A stretch of DNA of 37,965 nt from Nitrosomonas communis (GCF_900114745.1 NZ_FOUB01000035.1:1-37965), one strand, 5' to 3'; counted from the stretch's first letter, positions 26,910 through 33,463 are shown. The notes: a model not told the origin generated them from the sequence alone. Made by a program: numbers and translations.

Positions 26910-27183
26910 TTGAGAGCACCCCTCTGTCACCTATAACATTGTCCATCGAAGACATGTGAATAATACTCCTGTTCATAAGTTATAGGCAACAATTCTATTG
27001 CTCTCTCCTTCTTAGGAGAAAGACATGCCTTTTTTCAAAGAAAGGAGTGTGTATGTGCGAGCGTATGTCCGGTTCAGGTTTGGCCGGATGGAAAACGTAT
27101 GCCAGCACTGGCGCTCTTATCCTCGGCAGTTAGTTTTATTTAACTGATATCAGCACGACCTAGCGTTATGCGTTAGGTCGTGC
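26910..27183 (+). other. Possible short transcription unit with hairpin-masked ribosome site and two overlapping micro-ORFs
   Basis: TTGAGA (26910-26915) and TATAAC (26932-26937), 16 bp apart, could be a promoter. Downstream TCTCCT (27005-27010) can pair with AGGAGA (27015-27020), hiding the ribosome site of a 40-codon frame (27025-27147, start MPFFKERSVYVRAYVRF). A second frame of 26 codons (27053-27133, MCERMSGSGLAGWKTYASTG) has its own AAAGGAG. The unit ends near a hairpin, GCACGACCTA/TAGGTCGTGC (27153-27183), with a poor T-run. The 26-residue sequence resembles the start of a phage membrane protein, so it may be a remnant. Confidence 0.35.
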
Positions 27184-27203
27184 GTTATATTGTTGCCAAG
27201 TAT

Positions 27204-27458
27204 CTATTTATCTCTAGAGATGATTTTAGCGTTAACTTCATCTAAAACTTCAGATACATCTTTATTCTGGCGATGAGCATTAACGATGAATGGAAGAATA
27301 CATGGATCTGCAACCCATAATTATTATTCAGATCTAATCATGCCGAGGAACTGATACAACGACATGCTGGGTTTTGTGTCATGCCATTCACTAACGTAAT
27401 CATCTAGATCATCAAGAAGAATTTCTTCGATAAGGCATTTATCTATAAAGTTAGACAT
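27204..27458 (-). pseudogene. Small prophage gene interrupted by two consecutive in-frame TAA codons
   Basis: From an ATG at 27458 behind GGGAGAAG, a 44-codon frame (start MSNFIDKCLIEEILLDDLDD, end SMSLYQFLGMIRSE) stops at TAATAA (27321-27326). The same phase then continues openly as LWVADPCILPFIVNAHRQN and SEVLDEVNAKIISRDK to a TAG at 27204. The joined sequence resembles small prophage proteins with a GMT-x-EEY-x-LWV pattern. In these the two stop positions would hold ordinary residues. So this is a nonsense-interrupted gene, or a truncated 44-residue product. Confidence 0.6.
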
Positions 27459-27510
27459 CGATTCTTCTCCCTGAGCTGGCTTAGCCTATACATTTACTTC
27501 TATATTAACA

Positions 27511-27535
27511 AAAAACCCGCACTGGGCGGGCTTTT
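27511..27535 (-). terminator. Intrinsic terminator of the SDH-proteinase transcription unit
   Basis: On the minus strand, 33-50 nt after the stop at 27568, GCCCGC and GCGGGT form a short GC stem followed by six T. The mirror side has CTTTT, so it may work in both directions. Confidence 0.7.
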
Positions 27536-27567
27536 GGAAATTACAAAAGCTTTCTAATAATTTGCTT

Positions 27568-27759
27568 TCAAATTAAGGTATATTCTTCTTTACTAATAAA
27601 ATTGAGTTTTGATCCAATAACTATTTTTGGATTTGTGCGCTCACACAGTAAGATTTGTTCAAGGCTTTCTGCCTCATTTAGCTGCTTTAACTGGTCTTCC
27701 ATTGCTTTGTTTGATTTCTTCAACTTCCTTGCTTCTTTCTTTATCGTTAGGTGTCTCAT
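27568..27759 (-). CDS. 63-aa basic coiled-coil-like protein overlapping the SDH proteinase gene
   Basis: The start ATG at 27759 has AGGAG 7 nt upstream and lies 86 nt inside the proteinase gene in another frame. The first half is very basic and helical (KKEARKLKKSNKAMEDQLKQ); the second half is acidic to neutral (KIVIGSKLNFISKEEYTLI). The good ribosome site argues for translation, but an inner ATG at 27702 is also possible. Function unknown; it could be a partner of the proteinase. Confidence 0.5.
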   Translation of the reverse strand: MRHLTIKKEARKLKKSNKAMEDQLKQLNEAESLEQILLCERTNPKIVIGSKLNFISKEEYTLI

Positions 27760-28603
27760 GAATATTCTCCTCAGCGTTTAAATAAAAAACAGTTGTTGAT
27801 CTAGCTGGTTCTATAGCCATGTCCCCAATTATTTCAATTATACGCGATTCATCATTACTTGGACTACGAACTCTGTGGAATAATCCGCTCGCTTCTCTTC
27901 GGTCTATAACGAACCCATGCGAAGGATAACCCAAAGTTAGATTATCTAAAGCATGATCTTTCATGTTTTTTGCCCACAAATTTAATCTTACTCCATAAGC
28001 TTTTGCTATAGCTAACGATCTAGCAACTTCACCAATTTTTTGTGGATCTATCTGTTTGTAAAGCTCCTCAAAAAGACCTTTAGTTATACTCGCGGCAATT
28101 TCAGTTGATGTTTTAAAAGTAACAGAACCCTTACTTTTTTCTTTTATTTTTAAGAAGAAGCTCTCGAATAAAGAGAAGGCATGATATTCTAAATTATTTA
28201 AAGCCTCACTAATTACCAAGCCAGAATCAAGTTCACCAAGCTCATCACGACGAAGTAATTGGACATCAAGTGGCCCTAATTCAGCTTCGTCCGCCATTAC
28301 TAATTCTGATGCTCCAATTACGCATAGAGTTCCAGCGCTCTTGCACCATCCCGCGATAAGAGCCGTAGATTTTTTATACTTATGCTGAATCTCTCTTGAC
28401 ATTCTGTAAGCGCAATCAGGAAAACCACCAGGGGTTGCAAGAATGAAAATAAGATTTTCGTGTTTATTTTTTCTAGATTTTAAAGTCTTCAGAACGGCTT
28501 CCTGGGTATCATAGTCAATGTCCCCGCTAATAAGCATCAAATCTGAGGAAACTGACTTTGCTATATTATTTATCTCTTGTTCCGTTAATTCTGTGTTATT
28601 CAT
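27674..28603 (-). CDS. SDH-family Clp-fold serine proteinase
   Basis: 309 residues. The crotonase/ClpP-like core has FILATPGGFPD (about 52-62) and the nucleophile Ser89 in GWCKSAGTLCVIGA. ADEAELGPLDVQL (about 104-115) carries an acidic residue. This is the signature of the serine dehydrogenase proteinase (SDH) family, related to SppA. There is no signal peptide or membrane anchor, so it acts in the cytoplasm. The last 35 residues are charged and look disordered. It lies between cI and the XRE-ImmA pair, a zone where prophages carry lysogen-benefit genes. Its substrate is unknown; a defence role is only a guess. Confidence 0.85.
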   Translation of the reverse strand: MNNTELTEQEINNIAKSVSSDLMLISGDIDYDTQEAVLKTLKSRKNKHENLIFILATPGGFPDCAYRMSREIQHKYKKSTALIAGWCKSAGTLCVIGASELVMADEAELGPLDVQLLRRDELGELDSGLVISEALNNLEYHAFSLFESFFLKIKEKSKGSVTFKTSTEIAASITKGLFEELYKQIDPQKIGEVARSLAIAKAYGVRLNLWAKNMKDHALDNLTLGYPSHGFVIDRREASGLFHRVRSPSNDESRIIEIIGDMAIEPARSTTVFYLNAEENIHETPNDKERSKEVEEIKQSNGRPVKAAK

Positions 28604-28680
28604 AAAATAATTATGTGGTTTTATAAGTTATTCAATAAACCTGATGCTCTCTGTGGATGCCATTACATTACACCATCCCC

Positions 28681-28731
28681 ATATCAGCATTACAAATAGC
28701 AGCACTTGGGTAGCCTTGCCGCAATAAGATG
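28681..28731. repeat. Diverged direct repeat, copy 1, flanking the secreted-protein gene
   Basis: TATCAGCATTACAAATAGCA and the following CACTTGG and CTTGC words match copy 2 at 29250-29293 in order and orientation. Both translate on the plus strand to nearly the same peptide (ISALQIAALG here). Confidence 0.5.
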
Positions 28732-28748
28732 AATAAATGTGAGTATTT

Positions 28749-29084
28749 TTAATCTCCATAATCCAATGCATTTATATGGGCCCACATTATCACCCCGCGA
28801 TAAACAAACACAACAATGTTACTCAAACCAGGAAATTCTTTTATCGTAACTAGAAGCCCTTCTTTGATAATGATGCACTTTTTGGAGTCCAAGTAAGATT
28901 GAAGACTATTTATATCTTTTTCTGCACTAAAACTAAACATGTCTTCTAGCCATTCTTTCTTTGTGCAAGCGACATACCCACCTTTAGTGATCGCATTAAA
29001 TGCGTAAGCTTCAACAGAAGGCAGCCATAAAATTATGAGAAAAGCTAGAAGTTGAATCGTATCTTTTATTTTATCTACTCTCAT
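28749..29084 (-). CDS. Secreted or periplasmic small protein, unknown (prophage cargo)
   Basis: 111 residues with a signal peptide (DTIQLLAFLIILWLPSVEAYA, given in part as LLAFLIILWLPSVEAYA). The mature part of about 85 residues has two Cys (YVACTKKEW and DSKKCIIIKEG) that could form a disulfide. The pattern of an early Cys, a D-x3-L-x3-L stretch and a late Cys before a hydrophobic strand recurs in small exported bacterial proteins of unknown role. As a single exported gene next to cI it is a candidate for superinfection exclusion; that is inference from position. Confidence 0.6.
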   Translation of the reverse strand: MRVDKIKDTIQLLAFLIILWLPSVEAYAFNAITKGGYVACTKKEWLEDMFSFSAEKDINSLQSYLDSKKCIIIKEGLLVTIKEFPGLSNIVVFVYRGVIMWAHINALDYGD

Positions 29085-29249
29085 TGAGTGATTCTTGAGT
29101 TGATCTATTAGATCATCTGCCGTCTTACCTTTGGGGTGGTTAACAAAAAGAGGGGATTTTCTTCTTATATATAGTTGTAGTCAAATGCAGACGTATAAAA
29201 TGAGGGACAATAAAACCATGCAGGTATTAATTTTTTTAAATTGATCCAG

Positions 29250-29293
29250 TATCAGCCCTGCAAACAGCCGCGCTTGGTAATCTTGCAATGATG
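29250..29293. repeat. Diverged direct repeat, copy 2, flanking the secreted-protein gene
   Basis: TATCAGCCCTGCAAACAGCC and the following GCTTGG and CTTGC words repeat copy 1. Its plus-strand translation is VSALQTAALGNLAMMLIV, against ISALQIAALG in copy 1. It abuts the end of the cI gene (29305). Confidence 0.5.
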
Positions 29294-29304
29294 CTGATAG
29301 TCAA

Positions 29305-29997
29305 TCAAATCTTATTGCAATTCCACGCTAACCTTACCAGGCCAAGTATGTTTAGCTGATCTTTTTCGTCACAGATATCGTAAGATTTTACGATAGGGTT
29401 ATCGCTTGACACCTCAAGCTTCCCGTCAAGTCTTTTTCTTATTCGCTTAACGAACAAATTGCCATTGGTAGTAAAAACATATACGCCGTCAACATCTACT
29501 GTTTTCACCCCGGTATCAACAATAAGAATATCTCCATCCTTGTATGTTGGTGACATAGAGTTTCCTCTACCGGTCATTGCCGCAAGATTTCGTATATGAG
29601 TAATACCTTTTAAATTTTCCTCAACCCACTCCTTGCTAACTTTGATATCGCCAGCAATAGTTTCGTAGCCAGATTGCGGCTCACCCAAACCCATTGAGCC
29701 TTTAGCTGAAAACACGGGAATATTCACTACATTTTTCTCAAAAGGCAGGATTTTGCCGCTTTCTTTTTTTGTCGTCAACTTGAGACATGCTGGTTCTTTG
29801 CATTCATCGCAAAGTAATTCATCAAAAGAAAAAGATAGGTTTTCTCTCAACCTTAACAGTTGTTCTAGTCCTGGTGTGGTCGCGCCATTTTCCCATTGAG
29901 ACACGGCGGATTTAGAAATACCGGCATATTCGGCAAATTGCTCTTGGTTTAATCCAAGGCTTTTTCTTAGCTTTAATAGTTTAGTTCCAATTTCCAT
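29305..29997 (-). CDS. CI-like phage repressor (XRE HTH plus S24 peptidase domain)
   Basis: 230 residues. The HTH is at about residues 5-60 (NQEQFAEYAGISKSAVSQWE). A linker with CDECKEPAC (three Cys) follows. The LexA-like S24 domain has Ser147 in GRGNSMSPTYKDGD and Lys184 in LFVKRIRKR, the catalytic dyad. The usual Ala-Gly cleavage pair is not obvious; SAKGSMG stands in that region. Thus self-cleavage may be altered or absent, and induction could instead depend on the ImmA-type peptidase or an antirepressor. It diverges from the Cro-like gene across an 83-bp operator region. Confidence 0.92.
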   Translation of the reverse strand: MEIGTKLLKLRKSLGLNQEQFAEYAGISKSAVSQWENGATTPGLEQLLRLRENLSFSFDELLCDECKEPACLKLTTKKESGKILPFEKNVVNIPVFSAKGSMGLGEPQSGYETIAGDIKVSKEWVEENLKGITHIRNLAAMTGRGNSMSPTYKDGDILIVDTGVKTVDVDGVYVFTTNGNLFVKRIRKRLDGKLEVSSDNPIVKSYDICDEKDQLNILGLVRLAWNCNKI

Positions 29998-30006
29998 ATA
30001 TTTAAT

Positions 30007-30073
30007 CGTATAGCAAAACTATACTTTTGTGATCAAGTAATACTTGACATTTGTTGTTAAGTACCACTAAACT
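30007..30073. promoter_or_regulatory. Divergent cI/cro promoters and operators
   Basis: Operator 1 is a perfect 17-bp palindrome, GTATAGCAAAACTATAC (30008-30024). Operator 2 is a perfect 15-bp palindrome, TCAAGTAATACTTGA (30033-30047). A third, imperfect site of the same build (AAGTACCACTAA) is at 30059-30070. For cro, TTGACA (30044-30049) is followed 18 bp later by TAAACT (30068-30073). For cI on the minus strand, TTGATC (30036-30031) and TATACG (30012-30007) are 18 bp apart. Each -10 lies within 10 nt of its start codon, so both mRNAs would have almost no leader. Confidence 0.7.
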
Positions 30074-30080
30074 TTCTTTC

Positions 30081-30401
30081 ATGAGTAAAGAACATATCAA
30101 AAATATAGCAAAAAGGGTCGGCGGGGTAGTTGCGCTATCAAAGAAGCTTGGTTTAAGCAGAGCGGCCGTGTCTCAATGGGAAGTGATTCCAGCTGAAAGA
30201 ATACTGGACGTTGAAAAAGTCACCGGCATACCTCGTGAAGAATTGAGACCTGATTTGTACGTTAGAAAACCTGCTACTAGCGAGCAAATTATTGCTGGCG
30301 AGCTTCCGGAACGCCGTATTTACCAACGCCGTCAAGTAGATAGGCGTAAAAATTACAGACGCAAGGAATATAGGCGCGTATTTGATCGTCGTCAAAGTTG
30401 A
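30081..30401 (+). CDS. Cro-like HTH repressor (YdaS/Cro type)
   Basis: 106 residues from the ATG at 30081; no ribosome site precedes it. Residues 1-60 form a Cro-type HTH (KRVGGVVALSKKLGLSRAAV, then SQWEVIPAERILDVEKVTG). The P-A-E-R pattern is shared by Cro-like and YdaS-like proteins. The C-terminal 35 residues are a basic, Arg/Tyr-rich tail (RRQVDRRKNYRRKEYRR) that is not part of the usual fold and may bind nucleic acid. Confidence 0.85.
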   Translation: MSKEHIKNIAKRVGGVVALSKKLGLSRAAVSQWEVIPAERILDVEKVTGIPREELRPDLYVRKPATSEQIIAGELPERRIYQRRQVDRRKNYRRKEYRRVFDRRQS

Positions 30402-30412
30402 CATGGTTCTTA

Positions 30413-30601
30413 TTAATTTACATCAGATCGTTCAATTGGAGCTATGGAATCGCTGATGAGAAACGCATGCACCTCAGCCTTGCCGGTCCTGATGCGTTCA
30501 GCTTGGATGACAGCTTCAATGAAGGCGGCTAAAACTGATGCTGAATGCACATCAAGCCGTTCTGGTGGTGGTGTTTTTACCGGCGGTAAGAATTTTTCCA
30601 C
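30413..30601 (-). CDS. Small prophage protein, copy 1 of a tandem duplicated pair
   Basis: 62 residues from a GTG, start MEKFLPPVKTPPPERLDVHS, then ASVLAAFIEAVIQAERIRTG. The upstream sequence AATTAGGAGCC contains the ribosome site. A paralogue of 59 residues lies at 30752-30931. Both are antisense to the cro-cII transcript. Their presence as two diverged copies argues for real coding. Function unknown. Confidence 0.6.
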   Translation of the reverse strand: MEKFLPPVKTPPPERLDVHSASVLAAFIEAVIQAERIRTGKAEVHAFLISDSIAPIERSDVN

Positions 30602-30990
30602 TACGGCTCCTAATTAACTGATAAATGCTTTATTAAGAAATTAATTACAGCTACATAGAATGGACTACATCTTAACTACGGGATCAAGCATGATGAATTG
30701 TACTTTGGTGCACATAACGCAGAAATACAGCAAATGTATACATGCGAAATGTCATCTAAAAGATGAATCGATAGGTTTCAATGAGTCACTAATGCATGAC
30801 GCATGCACCACATCATTACCAGTCCTAATGCGCTCAGCCTGCAACGTAGCTTCAATGAGTACAGCCCATGCAGATGCCGAATGCACATCAAGCGGCTCTG
30901 GTGGCGTTTTAACTGGCGGCAAGAATTTCATGACGGCTCCTAATTAAATGATGAATGCATTATCAGGAAATTAACGACAGCTAAATAGAT
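30460..30990. repeat. Tandem segmental duplication (about 200 bp, offset 330 bp)
   Basis: Positions about 30460-30660 and 30790-30990 are diverged direct copies. They include the small genes above and their upstream parts (GGCTCCTAATTAA followed by TGAT-AATGC-TTAT and ACAGCTA-ATAGA in both). Confidence 0.75.
30752..30931 (-). CDS. Small prophage protein, copy 2 of a tandem duplicated pair
   Basis: 59 residues, start MKFLPPVKTPPEPLDVHSAS, then AWAVLIEATLQAERIRTG. It aligns with copy 1 over nearly the whole length, and differences are often at third codon positions. The ATG has AGGAG 6 nt upstream. It falls below common 60-codon cut-offs. A plus-strand open frame across the same bases (30660-30947) is a shadow of this gene. 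Confidence 0.6.
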   Translation of the reverse strand: MKFLPPVKTPPEPLDVHSASAWAVLIEATLQAERIRTGNDVVHASCISDSLKPIDSSFR

Positions 30991-31013
30991 TAAAAAAAAC
31001 AGGTAAATAGATT

Positions 31014-31475
31014 ATGAGCAGACCGGCAAAACAGGAATATAGACAAGTGTTTTTAGCGTTGCAGTCCGATGCTAAAAAGTACCCGGGCGGCATTGCTGGA
31101 TTGGCTAGAGTGTTAAACAAATCACCGGAAGGGCTGGCGAATTGTCTTGATCCTAACCATGACGCTCAGCCTCCGTCACTATCTATCGTGCTGCAAGTCA
31201 TCGAGCTGACTCAAGAAAAACGTGCCGTGTTTGAGATATGCCAGCTGGTGAATCAAACGCCGATGGATATCGACATGGGCAGCGCAGACCTGAACGAAGA
31301 AAGTCAGGTTAAACATTTCCTCTCTTTGGTTGCATCAGCATCGGCCTGCCTTAATACGGGCTCTGAGCATTTGAAAGATGGCCGATTCGATGCGTCAGAG
31401 CGCAAAGAACTTGCGCCACTGTTGCTTGAATTGAATCAGGTAACCGCAAGCCTTTATAAAAGATTTTCCGAGTAA
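31014..31475 (+). CDS. CII-like phage regulatory protein (Phage_CP76 family)
   Basis: 153 residues. GGIAGLARVLNKSPEGLANCLDP (given here as GGIAGLARVLNKSPEGLANC) is the HTH-like core of the CP76/CII group, and SLSIVLQVIELTQ follows. The C-terminal half is helical (VKHFLSLVASASACLNTGSE). Such proteins promote establishment of lysogeny or late regulation. It lies downstream of the Cro-like gene, as in lambda. Confidence 0.85.
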   Translation: MSRPAKQEYRQVFLALQSDAKKYPGGIAGLARVLNKSPEGLANCLDPNHDAQPPSLSIVLQVIELTQEKRAVFEICQLVNQTPMDIDMGSADLNEESQVKHFLSLVASASACLNTGSEHLKDGRFDASERKELAPLLLELNQVTASLYKRFSE

Positions 31476-31487
31476 TAGCCATGACGA

Positions 31488-31549
31488 ATCCCCGTGACGC
31501 CACTTCCTTCTTGCTGACTATCCCTCAGTGTGGCGTTACGGGGATTTTT
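31488..31549 (+). terminator. Long-stem terminator after the CII-like gene
   Basis: A 16-bp arm (31488-31503, ATCCCCGTGACGCCAC) pairs with 31530-31545 with only one G-T wobble. The loop is 26 nt and T-run follows. It comes 13 nt after the CII stop. The large loop makes it a possible site of antitermination or antisense control. Confidence 0.75.
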
Positions 31550-31614
31550 CTGAAGGGTAAATAAAGATGACAGATAAAAAGATACTTTTTATTGAAGGCT
31601 CTAAATCCCCCAGG

Positions 31615-31983
31615 TCATTGAAGAGTGCTCCCGCTTCCGTCCTTATTTCTGAAGAGATCACTGGCATCCGGTTGAGTATTTGCAATGAGGTAGTCGCGGA
31701 TGGAGCAAGCTTTGTTGCTGGGAATGTTAAAGACAAGCCAGCCAAGACCTGCATTCCTAAACCCGAACCTGATTCTCTCATCTTTGAGCTTTACAACAGC
31801 TAGCTGCGGATCATCTTGCACAGACATGCCTTCATCACTTTTAACTGGCGGATTTTTAGGTACTTCAGGAAGCATATTTGCTCTGACAATTGCCAGTTCG
31901 GCTATTAGCGTAGTTAGCTCTTGTGCAGATAATGTTTCATTGATTGATAGGCTTACAGATTTTTTATCATTACTTAGTTCCAT
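31615..31983 (-). CDS. Prophage protein of unknown function (122 aa)
   Basis: An excellent ribosome site (AAAGGAG, 5-6 nt before the ATG) supports the start. The N-terminal part is helical (NETLSAQELTTLIAELAIVR). The C-terminal part looks like a compact beta domain (LKDERIRFGFRNAGLGWLVF). A plus-strand frame over the same bases (31567-31803) has a weaker site and is less protein-like. Function not recognised. Confidence 0.65.
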   Translation of the reverse strand: MELSNDKKSVSLSINETLSAQELTTLIAELAIVRANMLPEVPKNPPVKSDEGMSVQDDPQLAVVKLKDERIRFGFRNAGLGWLVFNIPSNKACSIRDYLIANTQPDASDLFRNKDGSGSTLQ

Positions 31984-32103
31984 AGCTTCTCCTTTGTTGT
32001 TAATAGCTTGTTGGAACTCTCTATTCTATCAGCATTGGAGAAACCGCTAATTATGATGCTTTTGACATCGTTTATCAGCCAGCATAGCGCTACTCAGCAG
32101 AGA

Positions 32104-32301
32104 CTAAATGCTCTGCTTGATTCTGGCTTGTTTAAGGATGGCATTAGCGAGATTTTTGGAAATGATATTCACGGGTACGGTAAATCGCTTACCGAAGAAT
32201 GGATTTTCCCATATCTCATGACTTCCTTTTCCCTGTCTGACGAACACGCACCCATTTTCCAGCAAAATACTTCTCAATCTGGGATAAATGCTGTTGCCCA
32301 T
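32104..32301 (-). CDS. hicA: HicA-type toxin (mRNA interferase)
   Basis: 65 residues with a small dsRBD-like fold. The key motif GKGSHEIWENP holds the catalytic His, after LLENGCVFVRQ, and VPVNIISKNLANAILKQARI ends it. HicA toxins cleave mRNA ribosome-independently. The antitoxin-like gene is 3 nt upstream. Confidence 0.87.
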   Translation of the reverse strand: MGNSIYPRLRSILLENGCVFVRQGKGSHEIWENPFFGKRFTVPVNIISKNLANAILKQARIKQSI

Positions 32302-32304
32302 AAG

Positions 32305-32541
32305 TTACAAGGGAATCCGGTCTTTGACTGTTTGATTTTGCTGAAAGCTGATGATCATGGAGTCAATGCTTACATCAATATCATTCTCTGCGGCAATCTC
32401 AGGGGCGATTTCCCACACGCGCTCAGTCAGACCTTCATATGTTTCGGATTCGGTAGCCAGTCCAATTTCGTCGCATACGGCAATCCACATGCCGGATTCG
32501 TAGTCGTGGCTCACTTTTACAATAAAGAAAGATGTGCTCAT
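32305..32541 (-). CDS. hicB: HicB-type antitoxin (DUF1902-like)
   Basis: 78 residues. FFIVKVSHDYESGMWIAVCD and GLATESETYEGLTERV show the partly degraded RNase H-like fold of HicB, close to DUF1902. There is no obvious C-terminal DNA-binding domain, so autoregulation may differ from classical HicB. It precedes hicA by 3 nt. Confidence 0.8.
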   Translation of the reverse strand: MSTSFFIVKVSHDYESGMWIAVCDEIGLATESETYEGLTERVWEIAPEIAAENDIDVSIDSMIISFQQNQTVKDRIPL

Positions 32542-32552
32542 AGCTCAATTGA

Positions 32553-32855
32553 TCAAAGCAACTTGACCAAAGCAGCAACAATGCTGACTGCGATTGTCAT
32601 CAAGGCACCAAGCTTGATGATGAGACGTTGCTCCAGCTGGATGAGACGCGAATCCATTTCGCGTCGCAAGTCTTCTATTCCCCAGCGTAGCTTCTCTTCT
32701 GTGGCCAATAAATCTTGTTTGGTGGCCAAGTCTTTTAGATTGACTTCAAGCACATCAGCTAACGCTCTAGCCTCAGCTTCAGCCTGCGCAGATGGAACGC
32801 CTGCTTCCTTTAAGGTATTCGCGAATTTAAGCGTATCAAATGTAAGGGTTGTCAT
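32553..32855 (-). CDS. DUF1640-like coiled-coil membrane protein
   Basis: 100 residues. TLTFDTLKFANTLKEAGVPSAQAEAEARA opens it (short words: LKFANTLKEAGVPSAQAEA). A coiled coil follows (LATKQDLLATEEKLRWGIED and LRREMDSRLIQLEQRLIIKL), then one C-terminal membrane helix (LMTIAVSIVAALVKLL). This is the layout of CCDC90/MCUR1-like DUF1640 proteins, frequent in betaproteobacteria and prophages. Function in bacteria unknown. Confidence 0.8.
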   Translation of the reverse strand: MTTLTFDTLKFANTLKEAGVPSAQAEAEARALADVLEVNLKDLATKQDLLATEEKLRWGIEDLRREMDSRLIQLEQRLIIKLGALMTIAVSIVAALVKLL

Positions 32856-32940
32856 TGTTCTTCACCAGAAATATGGTCATAAACAAAATCATATAAGTAC
32901 TTTTATGAAAGATCAAAGCATTTTAATAAGGAGCAATTAA

Positions 32941-33156
32941 ATGAGCGTAATTATTTACGGTCCGCAAGGGTGTGGCAAAACAACAAACGCTGAGAAATTA
33001 GCAAAACACTTAGGTTTATCCAACATTCTGGATGAATTTGGGCCAGGACAGGAATTGCCAGAAGATACTCTGGCATTAACTCATGTGCCTGGCATGGAAG
33101 GTGCGCTTAATTATGATGATGTGATGCTAGCTATGCAATCTGAGGCTTCAGCTTAA
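32941..33156 (+). CDS. Small P-loop phage protein
   Basis: 71 residues with a clear Walker A motif at the start, IIYGPQGCGKTTNAEKLAKH. The rest is too short for a full kinase or ATPase, and no Walker B is seen. Perfect AAGGAG 6-7 nt upstream. Its 3' end overlaps the convergent gene at 33131 by 26 bp. Small P-loop proteins like this are common in early phage regions; function unknown. Confidence 0.75.
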   Translation: MSVIIYGPQGCGKTTNAEKLAKHLGLSNILDEFGPGQELPEDTLALTHVPGMEGALNYDDVMLAMQSEASA

Positions 33157-33463
33157 GTTTGGCTAATATTTTCAGGCGATCAAGGTAAGCATCCATGTTG
33201 GCATCGCTCTCAGTAGGAATACAGCCATCATTGTATAGATATATCCTCTCGACGTTAGAATCACCTTTCCATGACAGCTTGGCTGCTACTGTTGGTGTGA
33301 TGCCTTGGATTTCTGCTGATATGGGATATGCCTGGTATTCGAGAATGTCAGACGTAATGAATCCGAGCGGTTTATATGTACGATTCAATACAACGTATTT
33401 GCCATCTTTCATGCGATCAATGCAATACGGCAAATACACGGCTCTGAAATCTTTACGTGACAT
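33131..33463 (-). CDS. Phage-associated protein of unknown function
   Basis: 110 residues. Words such as LPYCIDRMKDGKYVVLNRTYKPLGF (in part YCIDRMKDGKYVVLNRTY) and KGDSNVERIYLYNDGC recur in prophage proteins that accompany early genes. The fold looks alpha/beta, with no membrane segment. It overlaps the P-loop gene tail to tail. Confidence 0.7.
   Translation of the reverse strand: MSRKDFRAVYLPYCIDRMKDGKYVVLNRTYKPLGFITSDILEYQAYPISAEIQGITPTVAAKLSWKGDSNVERIYLYNDGCIPTESDANMDAYLDRLKILAKLKLKPQIA

Noticed and set aside
26767..26976. 69-codon minus-strand frame across the ImmA terminator
   Set aside because: Antisense to the end of the peptidase gene and crosses a strong terminator; no ribosome site.
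30660..30947. 95-codon plus-strand frame
   Set aside because: Antisense to the second copy of the duplicated small gene, which is supported by its paralogue and ribosome site.
31567..31803. 78-codon plus-strand frame after the CII terminator
   Set aside because: Mostly antisense to the 122-residue gene, which has the stronger ribosome site and a more protein-like sequence. The first 15 codons are free of overlap, so some doubt remains.
32008..32940. 310-codon plus-strand open frame
   Set aside because: Shadow of the hicB-hicA genes and the DUF1640-like gene on the minus strand, all of which match known families.
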